Source: Paraescarpia echinospica (Eukaryota; Annelida; Polychaeta; Sabellida; Siboglinidae). From it: a stretch of DNA of 64,000 bases. The stretch covers positions 64,460,258 through 64,524,257 of the forward strand of contig CM034538.1 in assembly GCA_020002185.1 (NCBI GenBank), written 5' to 3'. A program made the translations under genes and the position numbers. Below, piece after piece: positions 1 to 12,230 of this stretch (the first letter of the stretch is position 1; each line of letters begins with the position of its first letter). Below the pieces are notes generated by a model. It was not told the origin of the DNA and ran no database searches. It worked only from the letters and a program-made list of their open reading frames with translations.

Positions 1-2060
1 TAGATGACGACCAGAATGAGCCAACCGTGATACGAACATGAAGCTTACACAGTTCGACACAGCAGAAGAATGTACTTGTAAGATGTATTGTTAAAATCAA
101 TGACTTGGTTTAATTACTTCTCATTACAACTACATGTTTTACAAGGTAACCATTTAGAGTAAGTATGACCAATTACCAGTACAACTGGTTACAACACTAG
201 TATTGTCACAGTTGAACCCAACACTTACATGAGGCAGGAAGATTAATCACAAATAATTACCATATTTGACAGCATTATAGCCCATGGGCGATTAGGTCGA
301 GATATGCTAAAAGTGGAGGGGTGGGCGGTTATGCAGACATGGGCGCTAACGTAGATCCGCATTATCGCCCCCCCCCACCCATGCAAAAATGATCCATGCG
401 ACAAAGTTAAAAAACGTGTGTACGAGATAACAACTGGACATCGACTAGCGCCAGGTTTCACAAAGCATTTGTACTATATGAAGCGATAATTGAAATAGGA
501 AACACTGTCATTGACGGACGTCTGATGAAAATGATGTATCTCTAAACAATCTTACAACATATGAATAGCTATGCAGATATTTGCATTCACTGCACTCCTG
601 ATAACCCGAATTCGCATAAGCCGATTTTCACTTAGTTTAGCTGATCCTTTTCCTCGGTCCCGGGCCTATCTATAAGGTGCTAAAATGTATAGGCTATGAT
701 AAGTGGAACTTCTGATAACTAGAAGTGTTACTGTGGGAAACTGGAGGTTCGGATTATCCAGAATCCACTTTACTTGGAGATTGTGTCGTAACTATACAAG
801 TTTCATGAATCAATTTAAGTTTAGATTGTCATATGAAAAATCCTGCTTTGTGAAACCGTATCCATCATCATGGTCCAGGGCCAGTTTCATGATACAAAGG
901 TTCTCAATTCATTCATAGTTTTTCGTCGGGAGTTTGTAATGTTTGCTTTGCGTTGTAAAGTTATTTAGAGTAAATGTCATCACAATATATCCACATTTCA
1001 AGTTCCTTCAGCGGGTTTGACCTTTGTGCACAAGCTTTACAAAATCAGGTCAGGCTCAGGCTGCAGCCCCAAGTGAATATGAATAAATACGGCAGGTATC
1101 GCCACTACGTTTGCAATGTTCTAGAAGTCGGACATCCGGGCACTGGTCATTTCATTTTCATCCTTCCTTGTGGCTATGTACTGTCAGACGATCATTCATC
1201 TCCATTGCTACAGATGTTTATGTTATTATGAAAGAATGCCGACATCGAGAAATGCTTCTTATATCTCTCATCTAAAACAACCCTTCTAGGAATCACCATT
1301 TGCGCACTAAATCAACCTGGTGTTGTAGACGTAGTTTGTGCAAAGTATGGCTTACTGGATACTGCCTTCACTTTGGCACTGTGCTGGTTACCGGCATGTC
1401 CGTGCAGCGCTACCATCCATTAATTTGTCTAATATTGTTTTTTTAATATAAATTTACAATCAGAAGAATGGTTGTTATTATATGATATATTACATGAATA
1501 AAGTTAATTCGTATAAAAAGAAAAACTATACAGTAGCAAGTTTGAGAGCTATCAGAATCAATGCCTGCTGGCCGAAGCGCCAACTAGAGACATATGACTG
1601 GGCATTCTTTTGCCTATCTGCGTGTTTGATTACATGATATATTACGTGGAAAAAGTTACATCATATAATAAAGTAAAAAAAATGAACCAGCGACAGAAAC
1701 ATTGGAGCAGACCATGTTAAGTCTGAAGAATACTCAACCACTTTCTACCCATTTTGTTGTATTTCTGCAAGTTTATTGTCTATATTTTGATAACAAATGT
1801 ATATACATATGTGACTGAGATGGTGGGTGGGTGGTAATGTGAACAGGTGGGCAGTTAACAAAAATGTTCAGGAAATAGGGGTGGGCGATAATGAGGGTAT
1901 GGGCGGTAACGTCAAATACATTAAGTATAATACAGAGCTGGTATCAAGATGTAATGGCAGCCGAAGAAAATGTTAAAGCTACATGATGTTTTAGCAACAT
2001 TATCGATTTACAACGTGTGAGAGGCACAAGAAAGGTGCATTCATACTGCCATTATGTCAC
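1..2060. other. non-coding stretch, no gene seen
   Basis: AT-rich sequence with only short open frames. None has splice borders, family motifs or a length that would support a gene. It lies downstream of the candidate cytoplasmic exons of the minus-strand receptor, so further small exons could be hidden here, but I could not identify any. Confidence 0.5.
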
Positions 2061-2922
2061 TTCTACAGCACTAATGGTTGTTGTACTAACCTTACTTATA
2101 CACGCACCCCTAAAGATAGTGTCCGTCTCTTCAACAGCACTTATGGTTGTTGACTTGTACTAACCTTACTTATACACGCACCCCTAAAGATAGTGTCAGT
2201 CTCTTCAACAGCACTTATGGTTGTTGACTTGTACTAACCTTACTTATACACGCACCCCTATAGATAGTGTCAGTCTCTTCAACAGCACTTATGGTTGTTG
2301 ACTTGTACTAACCTTACTTATACATGCACCCCTAAAGATAGTGTCCGTCTCTTCAACAACACTTATGGTTGCTGACTTGTACTAACCTTACTTATACACG
2401 CACCCCTAAAGGTAGTGTCAGTCTCTTCAACAACACTTATGGTTGTTGACTTGTACTAACCTTACTTATACATGCACCCCTAAAGATAGTGTCCGTCTCT
2501 TCAACAACACTTATGGTTGTTGACTTGTACTAACCTTACTTATACATGCACCCCTAAAGATAGTGTCAGTCTCTTCAACAGCACTTATGGTTGTTGACTT
2601 GTACTAACCTTACTTATACACGCACCCCTAAAGATAGTGTCCGTCTCTTCAACAACACTTATGGTTGTTGACTTGTACTAACCTTACTTATACACACACC
2701 CCTAAAGATAGTGTCCGTCTCTTCAACAACACTTATGGTTGTTGACTTGTACTAACCTTACTTATACACGCACCCCTAAAGATAGTGTCAGTCTCTTCAA
2801 CAGCACTTATGGTTGCTGACTTGTACTAACCTTACTTATACATGCACCCCTAAAGGTAATGTCAGTCTCTTCAACAACACTTATGGTTGCTGACTTGTAC
2901 TAACCTTACTTATACACGCACA
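2061..2922. repeat. 74-bp minisatellite, 11 full units
   Basis: Units starting TAACCTTACTTATACACGCA recur exactly every 74 bases from 2087 (2087, 2161, 2235 and so on to 2827), with a partial unit at each end. Copies differ at only a few positions, for example CACG/CATG in the fourth block and AACA/GCA before CTTATGG. On the minus strand every unit contains CTTTAG, then a 19-base segment, then GTTAGT. That 19-base segment resembles the candidate micro-exon at 2950-2968. See the finding on this array. Confidence 0.95.
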
Positions 2923-2949
2923 GCAATGATGGGTGATGTAACTACTCAC

Positions 2950-2968
2950 CTTTCTTATACGCACACCC
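2950..2968 (-). CDS. candidate 19-nt micro-exon of the receptor cytoplasmic tail
   Basis: On the minus strand a 19-base segment is bounded by ACTATTGTCAG (acceptor) and GTGAGT (donor). Entered at phase 2 it encodes R-GVRIRK. Phase 2 is exactly the phase left by the candidate exon at 3357-3411. Its small size makes the call weak. The same segment, with three substitutions, recurs in every unit of the adjacent 74-bp minisatellite, so it may simply be a diverged repeat unit. Confidence 0.35.
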
Positions 2969-3356
2969 CTGACAATAGTGAGAACCTGGCTGGTGCACGC
3001 TGCTTTTACAGATACGACACTTTGGAAATGCAGAGTACGGGGCAAACCTAAAAGCAAAAAAACAATCCTGTATTCAGAACACACATTAGATTTGTACTCT
3101 TCAGGAATGTTTAGTGATTTGGATAGAACAGTTGAGACAGATATCATATATATATGTAAAAACATCATGTTTGTGGTTAAAACAGGTTAGCCTGAATACT
3201 ATTAATAATAATATATATGCATGGTATATAGCATGGTTAAACATTTTCAATATGATTAAAATAAAAATAAATTATGATATATCAAAAACTCTCTAAAACA
3301 TGCTAAAGTGGTGCTGCAGCGATGCAGACATAAAAATGAGAAGGAAATTGCCTTAC

Positions 3357-3411
3357 CTATTCTTCTTTGATGTCAAAGCTTTGTTCTCATTCAGTTTTCT
3401 GCCTCCATTCT
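3357..3411 (-). CDS. candidate cytoplasmic exon, receptor-like gene
   Basis: A 55-base segment with a pyrimidine-rich acceptor (TTCTTGCAG) and a strong donor (GTAAGG). Entered at phase 1 it is fully open and encodes a charged, lysine- and asparagine-rich stretch including NGGRKLNENKALTSKKN. It leaves at phase 2. Entry phase matches the exit of the candidate exon at 4046-4111. No domain is recognised; the composition suits a juxtamembrane or linker segment. It is assigned to the minus-strand receptor by order and phase only. The scaffold gap and the rearrangement described in the findings lie between it and the membrane exon. Confidence 0.5.
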
Positions 3412-3821
3412 CTGCAAGAACAAAATATAAGAGATCTGATCACCATCAGTTGAGAACCTCACAAATTGCGGGAAAATCATTTCATAAGATAAAGGATAAT
3501 ACAAAATATGATTTTGAATGTGCACCTTACTTTGTTTGTTTTTTCTCACTTGAAAAAAAAATTATTGATATATATTCCAACTGTATATAGGGGTATATAG
3601 AAAGCAAACTGTAAACAACAATGAACATCCTTTGCATTTACTACTGGTTATTTTTTTCACATTTAGGACAATTTTGTTAGAAAGTGCCAGTTTATCCCAT
3701 ATAGGGTTGAATATTACAAAAGTGAACAAATTAAAAAACATTAAATACAATAAAACAAAGATGTATTTTGCATAGACAATAATATAAAACTAGCCATAGA
3801 TGTGCGAGAGAACAGAACTGA

Positions 3822-3850
3822 AACACACACACACACACACACACACACAA
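3822..3850. repeat. (CA)n microsatellite
   Basis: Uninterrupted CA dinucleotides followed by a short AT run. Confidence 0.95.
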
Positions 3851-4045
3851 TATATATATTATATGGGCATTGGCAAAATTTTAAATGATACAACATAATG
3901 TTAACTAATAAATTAAGGCACTTTTTTGAAATCACTATTATTTTAGAAGCAAAAAGAGGAAACCTGTTGAATGACCTGTTGAATGAGTCAGTGGTCATTG
4001 GCAGTGGTATAATGAATAAGGTGTGAGTTTATTCCCCATTTTTAC

Positions 4046-4111
4046 CTGTCGTGTTTCTTGCTCCATCTTTCCACTTGTCTGGCGTAATTACTTTACCAAG
4101 TTTCTTCTCAC
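4046..4111 (-). CDS. candidate cytoplasmic exon, receptor-like gene
   Basis: A 66-base segment (22 codons, phase 1 to phase 1) bounded by AATTATTACAG and GTAAAA. Only one frame is open, and it contains EKKLGKVITPDKWKDG. The other two frames stop, which argues for coding use. It joins in phase to 3357-3411. The membrane exon at 17370-17496 exits at phase 2, so at least one exon is missing between them, possibly in the N gap. It may belong to a different gene if the scaffold join is wrong. Confidence 0.5.
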
Positions 4112-4524
4112 CTGTAATAATTGTTAATCATAGTAAATATGTGCTTCATTTAATATAGTAGTGGAGTTTCTATAAATATTCAAACAACTGAGACAACTGT
4201 CCTGATATGAAGATAAACTTAATGTGGTATTAAAATGTCAAATGATATGGTGAGAATAATGATAGTTTTTCAGAGAATCCGGGCCTACCTCAATTTCACT
4301 GTTACAGGTTTCAATGTATTCATGCCATCATTACATGTTGTTTAAGGTATGCAATAAAATATCGTATTTGACAGCATTCTGTGGCTGAAATAGTTCCGGC
4401 TACATAAACATGCACTGTTATATTGCTCATTTCAAGTGCGATGCGCGGTAATTCAGTAATCCACAGCACAATACATTGCATACAATTAAATAGGAACTGT
4501 TAAAAGTGGTTATAAAATTACAGT

Positions 4525-5000
4525 TTAATTCGCCAATATTTTACTTTTACCATGAAAACGAACACCTACAACTGCCAAACTTCTCATATATCTGCCATAC
4601 ACTACGTTATCAAAATGGGCACTTACAGTTACATTCCTGTAATGATCAAAACTCCCACAAAAACTATTTATTAAACTAAATCTTGACATCCTTAGTGGCA
4701 GCTATGCATATCTCCGTGGCTACTGTACAATCAATATTAACTGTGACAAGACACTGTACACCAATAATTGTAAATAATATATACATGCATATACATATAA
4801 AAATATACAATTTCACACACACATATATATATATATATCAATACGCCTCTTCAGTTATAGCAATGGCACTGGCCACTGCACTTAGTTTCTATGAACGCTT
4901 TGAGTTTGACACAATATCGATTCGACGATTGTACAGTAGCCATGGAGCTATGAATACCCTCCATGGGGGATTTCGAGTTTCATTTTAGTTTGTGAACTTT
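4525..5000. mobile_element. diverged short relative of the foldback element at 52.8-54.8 kb
   Basis: The left part (TTTACTTTTACCATGAAAACG, then CCAAACTTCTCATATATCTG and ACTACGTTATCAAAAT) parallels the left arm of the 52829-54841 element. The right part (CAATATCGATTCGACGATTG, GAGTTTCATTTTAGTTTGTG) parallels its right arm. The inner portion is much shorter and the copy is diverged. It carries no coding capacity. Confidence 0.55.
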
Positions 5001-8000
5001 GTTCATTGTATCAAGCAATATGTGCATGTAAATTTTGTAAGTGTCTTTTTTTGTCAATTTGATAGTACATCAGGTGTGTGTGGGAAGTGGGAAGAGTTTC
5101 AGGTACTTTTGCAGTTTGTGTCTGTATAGCAGACCTGGGGCCAAGTACATTTTCATGAGTACAAGTACGAGTAAAATTATGAGTACATTTTTAAAAATAT
5201 AAATATTAAATAATAACGTATTTTAAAATTATTTAATTAATCTAATTTATATAACTCAGCACAAGTGAATATGCAATGGCAGTTGATACATTTTTTATGA
5301 GGAAAACTAAGAAAAACCTCTATTTCATCAACAATGAAATTCATTTCATTGGCATTCATTTCAGTGGCATCGTATGATCTTATCATCTATTTGCCATTGC
5401 ACCGAATGAACATGAGTTGTTCACAGGTTGAGTCTTTCAGGCTGCACCATTCAGGGCAGAATACTTTCTCGGCTATGCTAAATACCCTTTCAACTGGGGC
5501 TGACGAGACTGGAATGCCGAGATGGTGAGGGACCAACTGAGCCAGAGTTGGAAAATTCAGAACTGCAGTGGGTCACTGTGACGATCTGTACATGGCTGAC
5601 TGAGGTATTCATTCACCTCTACAATGAGCAATCTGCTGATATTATAAGTTTGCAGTTTATATTTTCTGATCGTAGACTACTAATTGTTGAGAGGGTTAGC
5701 ACATGTCCACATAACAGGCTCAGCATCCCATTTGGACTTTTTAGCCAGGCTGCTGGCATGGGATTATACTAGTGTAGGAGGCAGTCTGACTTGAGCCACC
5801 TTACTTTTATAGAGGAAGACTGGCATTTCTCATTCTTTGCAGTTAGCACTGTCAGCCACTGTCAAGTGGCATGGTCTCCAGACTACATCAAAGGCATTTC
5901 CTGTCTAACTGGTGGGTTAACTGCTAATTGGCTATTTATGGACATCCTGATGGCTCAATTAAACAAACAGGTTTATGGCCTGAACTGATAGCCTACAATT
6001 ATTGTTTGCTGAAGAAGGTGTTTCTGACTGGGAGAAGATGTTGCCTGTTGCCATGTGTGGGTATCATAAGTCATGGTTATCAGAGAATGAGGATGTACTA
6101 AGTGTAGGGATGGTAAGGTGGTATTTTATCAGAATTAACAAAGTATTTAAAAAATAGTTGAACATTTAAATATTTCAGGAAAGTTTCATTTTATAACCAA
6201 ATATATTTATTTTCCCCAGTAAATATTGAGAAAGTGCTCAGATGTACTCATAATGTACTCAGGTCTGCTGTGTAGTATACTGGCAAAATGTCCTAAGGAC
6301 ACATCATGCCAGTGTGTATATATAATAAACATGTCACTGTCCATTATCCAAGAGACTACAAAAACATGATGATGGAAGGAAGTCGTGGCAACGAGAATGA
6401 CGTGTTCCATCAAAATCTTCGACAATGACTAAGCAATGGACATCTAGTAACAGTCGAAGTGAATCGCCATCGGTTGCCGAGTCTACTGCGGCGACAGCGT
6501 CAAGAAGTGACGTACGCGATGTGACTACCAATTTTATTTATTTATTATTACTAGGTATGTAATACTGTATTGTTTTAATGTTACATTACAATTACTTTTA
6601 CAACAGTAATAAATTATAATTAAACAATTACAACTGTTATTTGTTTATTGAAATAAAATGAAAATTACATATTAATTGTTGTTTGCATGACTATATCAAT
6701 TAGTATGTATCGATGGTTAGGTTGAAAATTGAATAGGTGTACCGTATAGTTACCAATAGAGCGTGTGCTAAGACTGGGGTGCACGACTATTTGTTTCTCA
6801 ATAGTGGTACCAGGCAACACTTTTCAAACACACAGTCAACACATCTACCAAACTGACTGATGCAACATCGACACATGACAAGAATGCAACATGTTGCAGC
6901 TAAAGGCACACAAGCACACTATGAATGACCTATCAAGCAACTGCAAGGTGGCGCTAGCAACAGTATTGCCATCAGTTTTGTCTAGCATGCATTCATTCAT
7001 AAAAAATATATTTTTATACATACTTGCTTAATGAAAAACGGTGTGTGCTTCTATTGGGATCTCTACTGTATATGAATTAGACTTACAACGTAAGTATCGA
7101 AAAAAATTCTGGTATCGATCGATATCAAAGAATTCTGGTATCGAACCAGCACTAATATGGTGGCTCATATGGTTTAATTTTTTAGATGTTTGACGAGGTA
7201 ATTCTGAAATGAATTAAGTGATTTACAAGATAAAATGCTTGGAGGTAGAGAATTCCAGTCTTTTATTGTGGTTGGGAAAAAACTATTTCCAAATATGTTT
7301 GTTGAGTGCCTGATTTACCAGAACTGATTATCATGTTTGCGTGAGCATCTATTACAGTATTGCATTTGATAAATTGTTCAAATGGGATATCTATGTTAAA
7401 AACTGTTAAAACGGTTTAACCATTCAGTAACTGCATGACAGGCACATCTATTTGCTACAATTAAAAAAATTAACCTGTCACTGCATAATAATAAAGCTAG
7501 CCATTATTATCATGAAAAGTTTTGTTTGCAAAATAACACGTTTGTAAAACAAATTAATATATAATATACCATAGCCATGATAAATTACCTCTGATAAACA
7601 ACATTAAGATACACAAGCCAATAATCGTAATAAATATCCTCAGCTGCTGTCAACATTAAATTCAAGGTAACCTTATTTAATTAAATACTGCATGTTTGAT
7701 TGACTTTCTTTGTCAGTAATTATTAAGGACGTTGTTACGTAGCCGAGCAACGGAACTGTGGACGCCAGTGATAAACGTCCGAGCACTAAACGCACATGCG
7801 CCTATTGTGGCTTCTTTCTGGTGAACGGACGCGGAGCAGCAAGCCGAGCATAGGAACCACGTGTGTCAGTGATAAAGGTCCGAGCACTCAAAACGCATAC
7901 GTGTGCACATTGTGGTGCTCGGACACGGTGCATCGGAACATCAATGTTATAGGTCCGAGCACATTCCCGACCACGCTCCATTTCAGTTCTCCTTTTGTCT

Positions 8001-8900
8001 TGAACTCATTATTTATCGTACTGCTTACTAAAATAGGTCTACCAGCATATACTTTGAATATATTTTTATAGAATGATTATAAATCTACTTTGAAATAATA
8101 ACTATGACTAACTGAAGCAGAATCTATTTGGGTTATAATAATCTCAAACAGTATACACTAATTTAAATGACAATGATCTAGGCGTATGATTATCTATGTA
8201 TTGCCGCCAGTTACTTGCACGACCCAACATGATCATAAGAACATATTTATGTGTTCAAATGATATAAAGAAAACTTTGTTTACTACTTTATGATGGAGTT
8301 TTCATAAATACTGTACATGCTATTAGAAAATGTGTCTCTTACAACAATATGTTCCAAATGGTGTTAGGATTTGACAGATATTGTAGTGCTACTGAAATGT
8401 TTATTTACAGTAATTTGCTTATTGTGTTGCTGGTATTAATAACTTTTGACATATATATTTACATGCTGGTTGTAGTTCTAAATTCTCTTTTTATTGATGG
8501 TTCAAGTAGCGGCAATCTTTTACTTACTGGCCATATGCAACTATTGTCACAACTATAGAACGCAATAATGCATTTGTATGGTGTGTGGAATCTGTGAATA
8601 AAGCATATATTATAAATAAAATATACTTTTAGTACACCTATAATTATAGTAATTTGCAAAAGCAATTGCTCAAAGCAATGTACAGTCTAATTACTTGCAA
8701 AATATAGCATATACATGCACATAATTGCCAACAGAATATCAACGGAATAAAACTATGGTATCATAATTACAAGAAAAGCAGAAGTATTGGCAGGGACATA
8801 CAAAACTATTTAAATGTTAGCCCTAGGTGTGGGCAATAGTAGTTTTGTAAAATATGTATGTATGTATGTATTGTATGTATATAAATAAAGAAGTTAGTAT
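5001..8900. other. non-coding stretch with fossil repeats
   Basis: No supported gene. Short low-complexity or repeat-like patches are visible: a GAGTACAAGTACGAGT segment near 5140-5190 and a duplicated TTCTGGTATCGA motif at 7100-7150. Around 7740-7990 there are three imperfect copies of a segment containing GTCCGAGCAC. These look like degraded transposon ends, but I could not assign them to families. Confidence 0.45.
8850..8882. repeat. (TATG)n microsatellite
   Basis: About six consecutive ATGT/TATG tetranucleotides followed by a TATATAAATAAA tract. Confidence 0.85.
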
Positions 8901-8922
8901 TATTATTGTTCAGTATGTTATG

Positions 8923-9076
8923 CAGGGTCGTGCCCAGGGGAGTTTTCTCGTTGCCCGGAAATCCCCCAAGAAATCCCACACTATATGGCAGTGTACAGTG
9001 AATGATGGAAACATCCAGCGTTACAGTGATACCCATTTGGGAACCCCCCAACATATCAATCTTGGGTACGCCTCTG
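8923..9076. mobile_element. short MITE-like element with hAT-style ends
   Basis: The left end CAGGGTCGTGCCCAGG is an imperfect inverted match to the right end CTTGGGTACGCCTCTG, about 154 bases apart. The CAGGG...CYTG pattern resembles hAT-derived MITEs. A clear 8-bp target duplication is not visible, so the superfamily is uncertain. Confidence 0.45.
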
Positions 9077-11800
9077 TTATATGTTCTACACATAATGATA
9101 TACTAGTTATAATGAGTTATGACAACAGCAGAGTAGACACACCAGAAGAAGATTTTATTGAAACAATGCATACAGAGATGTGAAAGAACATGAAAAGTAA
9201 TGCTATAAATATAATCACAGTTGCAGAATAGCATCAGTGTCTAAATACCGACACTATAAACCCATTAGCCAGTTTAAATATATGTAAAAACATTACATAT
9301 AAATACTAACTGGACTATCTAATATTTACTTTGGGCTCATTATCTTAATTAACAGTAAAATAATTGTAAAATATCAAATAAAAATATTAATTCAATCTTT
9401 AAAATGCCACTGGCCTAAGGTCACAGGCTCCATTTGAAATGTTATATAATAATTATCAGTCATATGTTAAAAACTACTCGTTATAGATTAAAGTTGCATT
9501 CTGTGTTACGCAACCATGTTTAAGGTGTATGTACAACCTAAACAATATTGTCACTATTATAATTTTAGTTATTTGAGCATACTTGCTACCATATATGTCA
9601 CTTTGGCATTTGATGTTATTTGATAAATTACGCTTTTGCAAAAAATAAAAATAAACATGGCATGCATACGTAATTTTAATTTGAACAATTTTATCTTAGA
9701 ATTACATATTGTGTGAACTAAAATTTATATGGAGTTGAGGAGAGTTATGTATTGTATGGGGCATGACAATTAACTGGAAATTTATATTTAAAAGATGAAC
9801 GTTGTCAGAATGCAACTTTAACCTAATGTTCAATATATTCTGCCTATATGAAAAGAAGTTTAAAATGACTTAATAATCAGTTTGCATGATGACAACCATG
9901 GTTTTAAAATGTCAAATAGCATTAAATAAAAAAAATACCTTTTAGTCAACCACTAATTAATTGCACACTTAATGTATTATTGGTCAGAATTAGTTTATAA
10001 AATGTGATTTTCATAGGATGTTCCACAAAACAATCCATCAGCATTTCAAAGAATTATAAGGAGTGCTACCCCTCATTTTATTTTTTTATTATTAAGAATT
10101 GTTATATACTTAAATATGGCCAATTGTAGTTTTTATATTTAAATATGGCTGCCCTAAGTTCTAACTATAATAAAAAGGGTTGTTATAAAAACTGTCGAAA
10201 AAGGCATTCCAAACATGTAATATTGAACATTAATTATTGAATGTATTGTAAAGCAGTTATCAACGTATAATTTTACAAACACTTCTATCTAGTCAACATC
10301 ACTCGATCCATCAAACATGCCAAGATCACTACCACACAGCACAGTTCACTGAAACAGGTCAAGTTGACGAAGCCTTAGACTGAGATCACCGAAAATCCAC
10401 CGAGGTGCCGAATGGTGAATCGAGCAGATAATATCGCTTAGCCTTGCCCATGCGACCTGGGTATTGCAACGTCGACACAACCAACATTTTGAAATCACGT
10501 CGATACAGTTGCACTATTGTCGCATATTTTACTTGCTTAATTTTATTCTGAACTGTCGGAACGTATCGCCAACGTTGATCCCAAATAAAATTACGCAATG
10601 CTCTGCTGCCATATTTAGCGGAAGCGAGAGCGAACATGTGATGACTGGCGTTCAATGCTCGGATCTTTAACGCTGATGCACACGGTTCCGATGCTCCGCT
10701 ACGCAACCACTTCGTTATTATAATATAAAGTGTGATCTATCCCCACGAGTGAAATCAACCATAAAGTGGCGTTACATTTTGATCGATAAGACAGTACATT
10801 TATTTTTTTGATCACGTGACAAGTGTATACATGTAGAATAGGTGTATTAGATATATCATGTGAAGTTTGGTAACTGCAGGTGACCGTTTTCGTGTTTTTT
10901 TTTCGAGGTGCGGGTCTAAAGATTAACTGCAAAACTAAAACTTACCGTTTTTCATGTCATGGACATGGTTTGATCAAAAAGTATAAGATCGCATTTAGTT
11001 ATTTTTGACACCAACTGTCGTTATTTTGGTTTGTTGTCGTTTTGGATCTGTCGCTGGTTTTTTTACATTGTTTACAAAATAACAAATACATGAAAAAAGA
11101 ACCTTTGCCAGTGTGAGCGATAAATGGGGATACCAATTAAAAACATACATAGTTACTACACACATTTATGTTACTGAAATAGGGCATGTAGTGTATCATA
11201 ATATATTATACGTACACTTTTCGCACACCATTACGCTTTCCAGAAAGTTGTAAAGACGTTTTATTTACTAGCGAATTGGTAAACATCAACACCCAAACGA
11301 AATGGAAAGTGATATAAAAGAATAACCTGGCATTGGTTTTGTGTTCCTGTGAATTTTGAGTCTGGGTTACATAGGCGCCGTGAGGTGGCGGCACTTTTTG
11401 GGCCCCTCACATTCGCCTGGGAAAATTGGTGCAATTAGTGGAAATGTTACTAGTAAGCGTATATGAGTGAAAAGATCCATCAAATTGGATGGTTCAACTG
11501 AGCAATATTATTTATTTATTTAACAGTCACTTACTTTTTCTGTGATCTGTCGACTGCTAACAGCAATCTTCATTAACAAAACCACATATTATAATATATA
11601 TATATAAATATATATATTACATTGGGTGGAATCAAATTTGTTTAGGTTTGGGAGTAAGATCGGAGAACAAGAAACATTAGAGAAGCGATCTGGATAAGAA
11701 AGAGCAAACACAACATGAATTCGGATAAGGGCCGGTGTCGGCTCGTACACACCCACAACAATCCTCAGAAGAGCCAACAGGTTGCGATCATGAGGGTTCA
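9077..11800. other. non-coding or unresolved stretch
   Basis: Mostly AT-rich. A 106-codon open frame on the minus strand (10386-10706) has no recognisable domain and no splice context. A strong GTAAGT donor on the minus strand at 10934-10939 follows ATGAAAAACG and could mark a first exon, but no partner exon was found. I do not call a gene here. Confidence 0.4.
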
Positions 11801-11959
11801 TGCCAGTGAGTGACACCTCTACGCAGAATGACTACCGTGTCGTCATCTAATACACGGGTGGATTCAAAGAGCATGTGGGACACATTTCCTCTAAACCGCT
11901 GCATGCCTGTGTTATATTGGCGTGCCCCTAAAAGTTATCAAATTTTGAACGTCGCCGCA

Positions 11960-12230
11960 AACAAAATAAAACAGTACATCTTCCCCGTCTTCCGATCCGA
12001 CAGCGACGGTGAAGTGGTGATGAGGTTCCGGTGGAATATCTTCAACAGCACCCGGCCCCTCCCATCCCAGTCTTCCGATATCAAGGTCCGACAGCATGAC
12101 GGCGGAGTGATCCTAAAGCTCTGGCGAAAATTCTTCAACAACACCCTCCACCCATCTACCGATGTCATGATCCAACAACGAAGTCGTGCTGACGCTCCGG
12201 CGTTCAGCTCGCTCAATATGAATTAATTTT
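11960..12230. repeat. GC-richer segment with about three imperfect internal repeats
   Basis: Three degenerate copies of a unit around 75 bases share the TTCTTCAACA/TCTTCAACAGCACC block, the TCCGATATCAAGGTCCGACAG-like block and the ATGACGGCGGAGTGAT/GTGATGAGG block. Both strands happen to stay open (138 codons plus, 92 codons minus) because of the repeat composition. No protein family is recognised. Local base composition is clearly richer in G and C than its surroundings. Confidence 0.45.

Noticed and set aside
10386..10939. Two-exon minus-strand gene (106-codon frame plus a first exon with donor GTAAGT)
   Set aside because: No domain, no matching acceptor/phase, and in-frame stops upstream of the putative start; unsupported.
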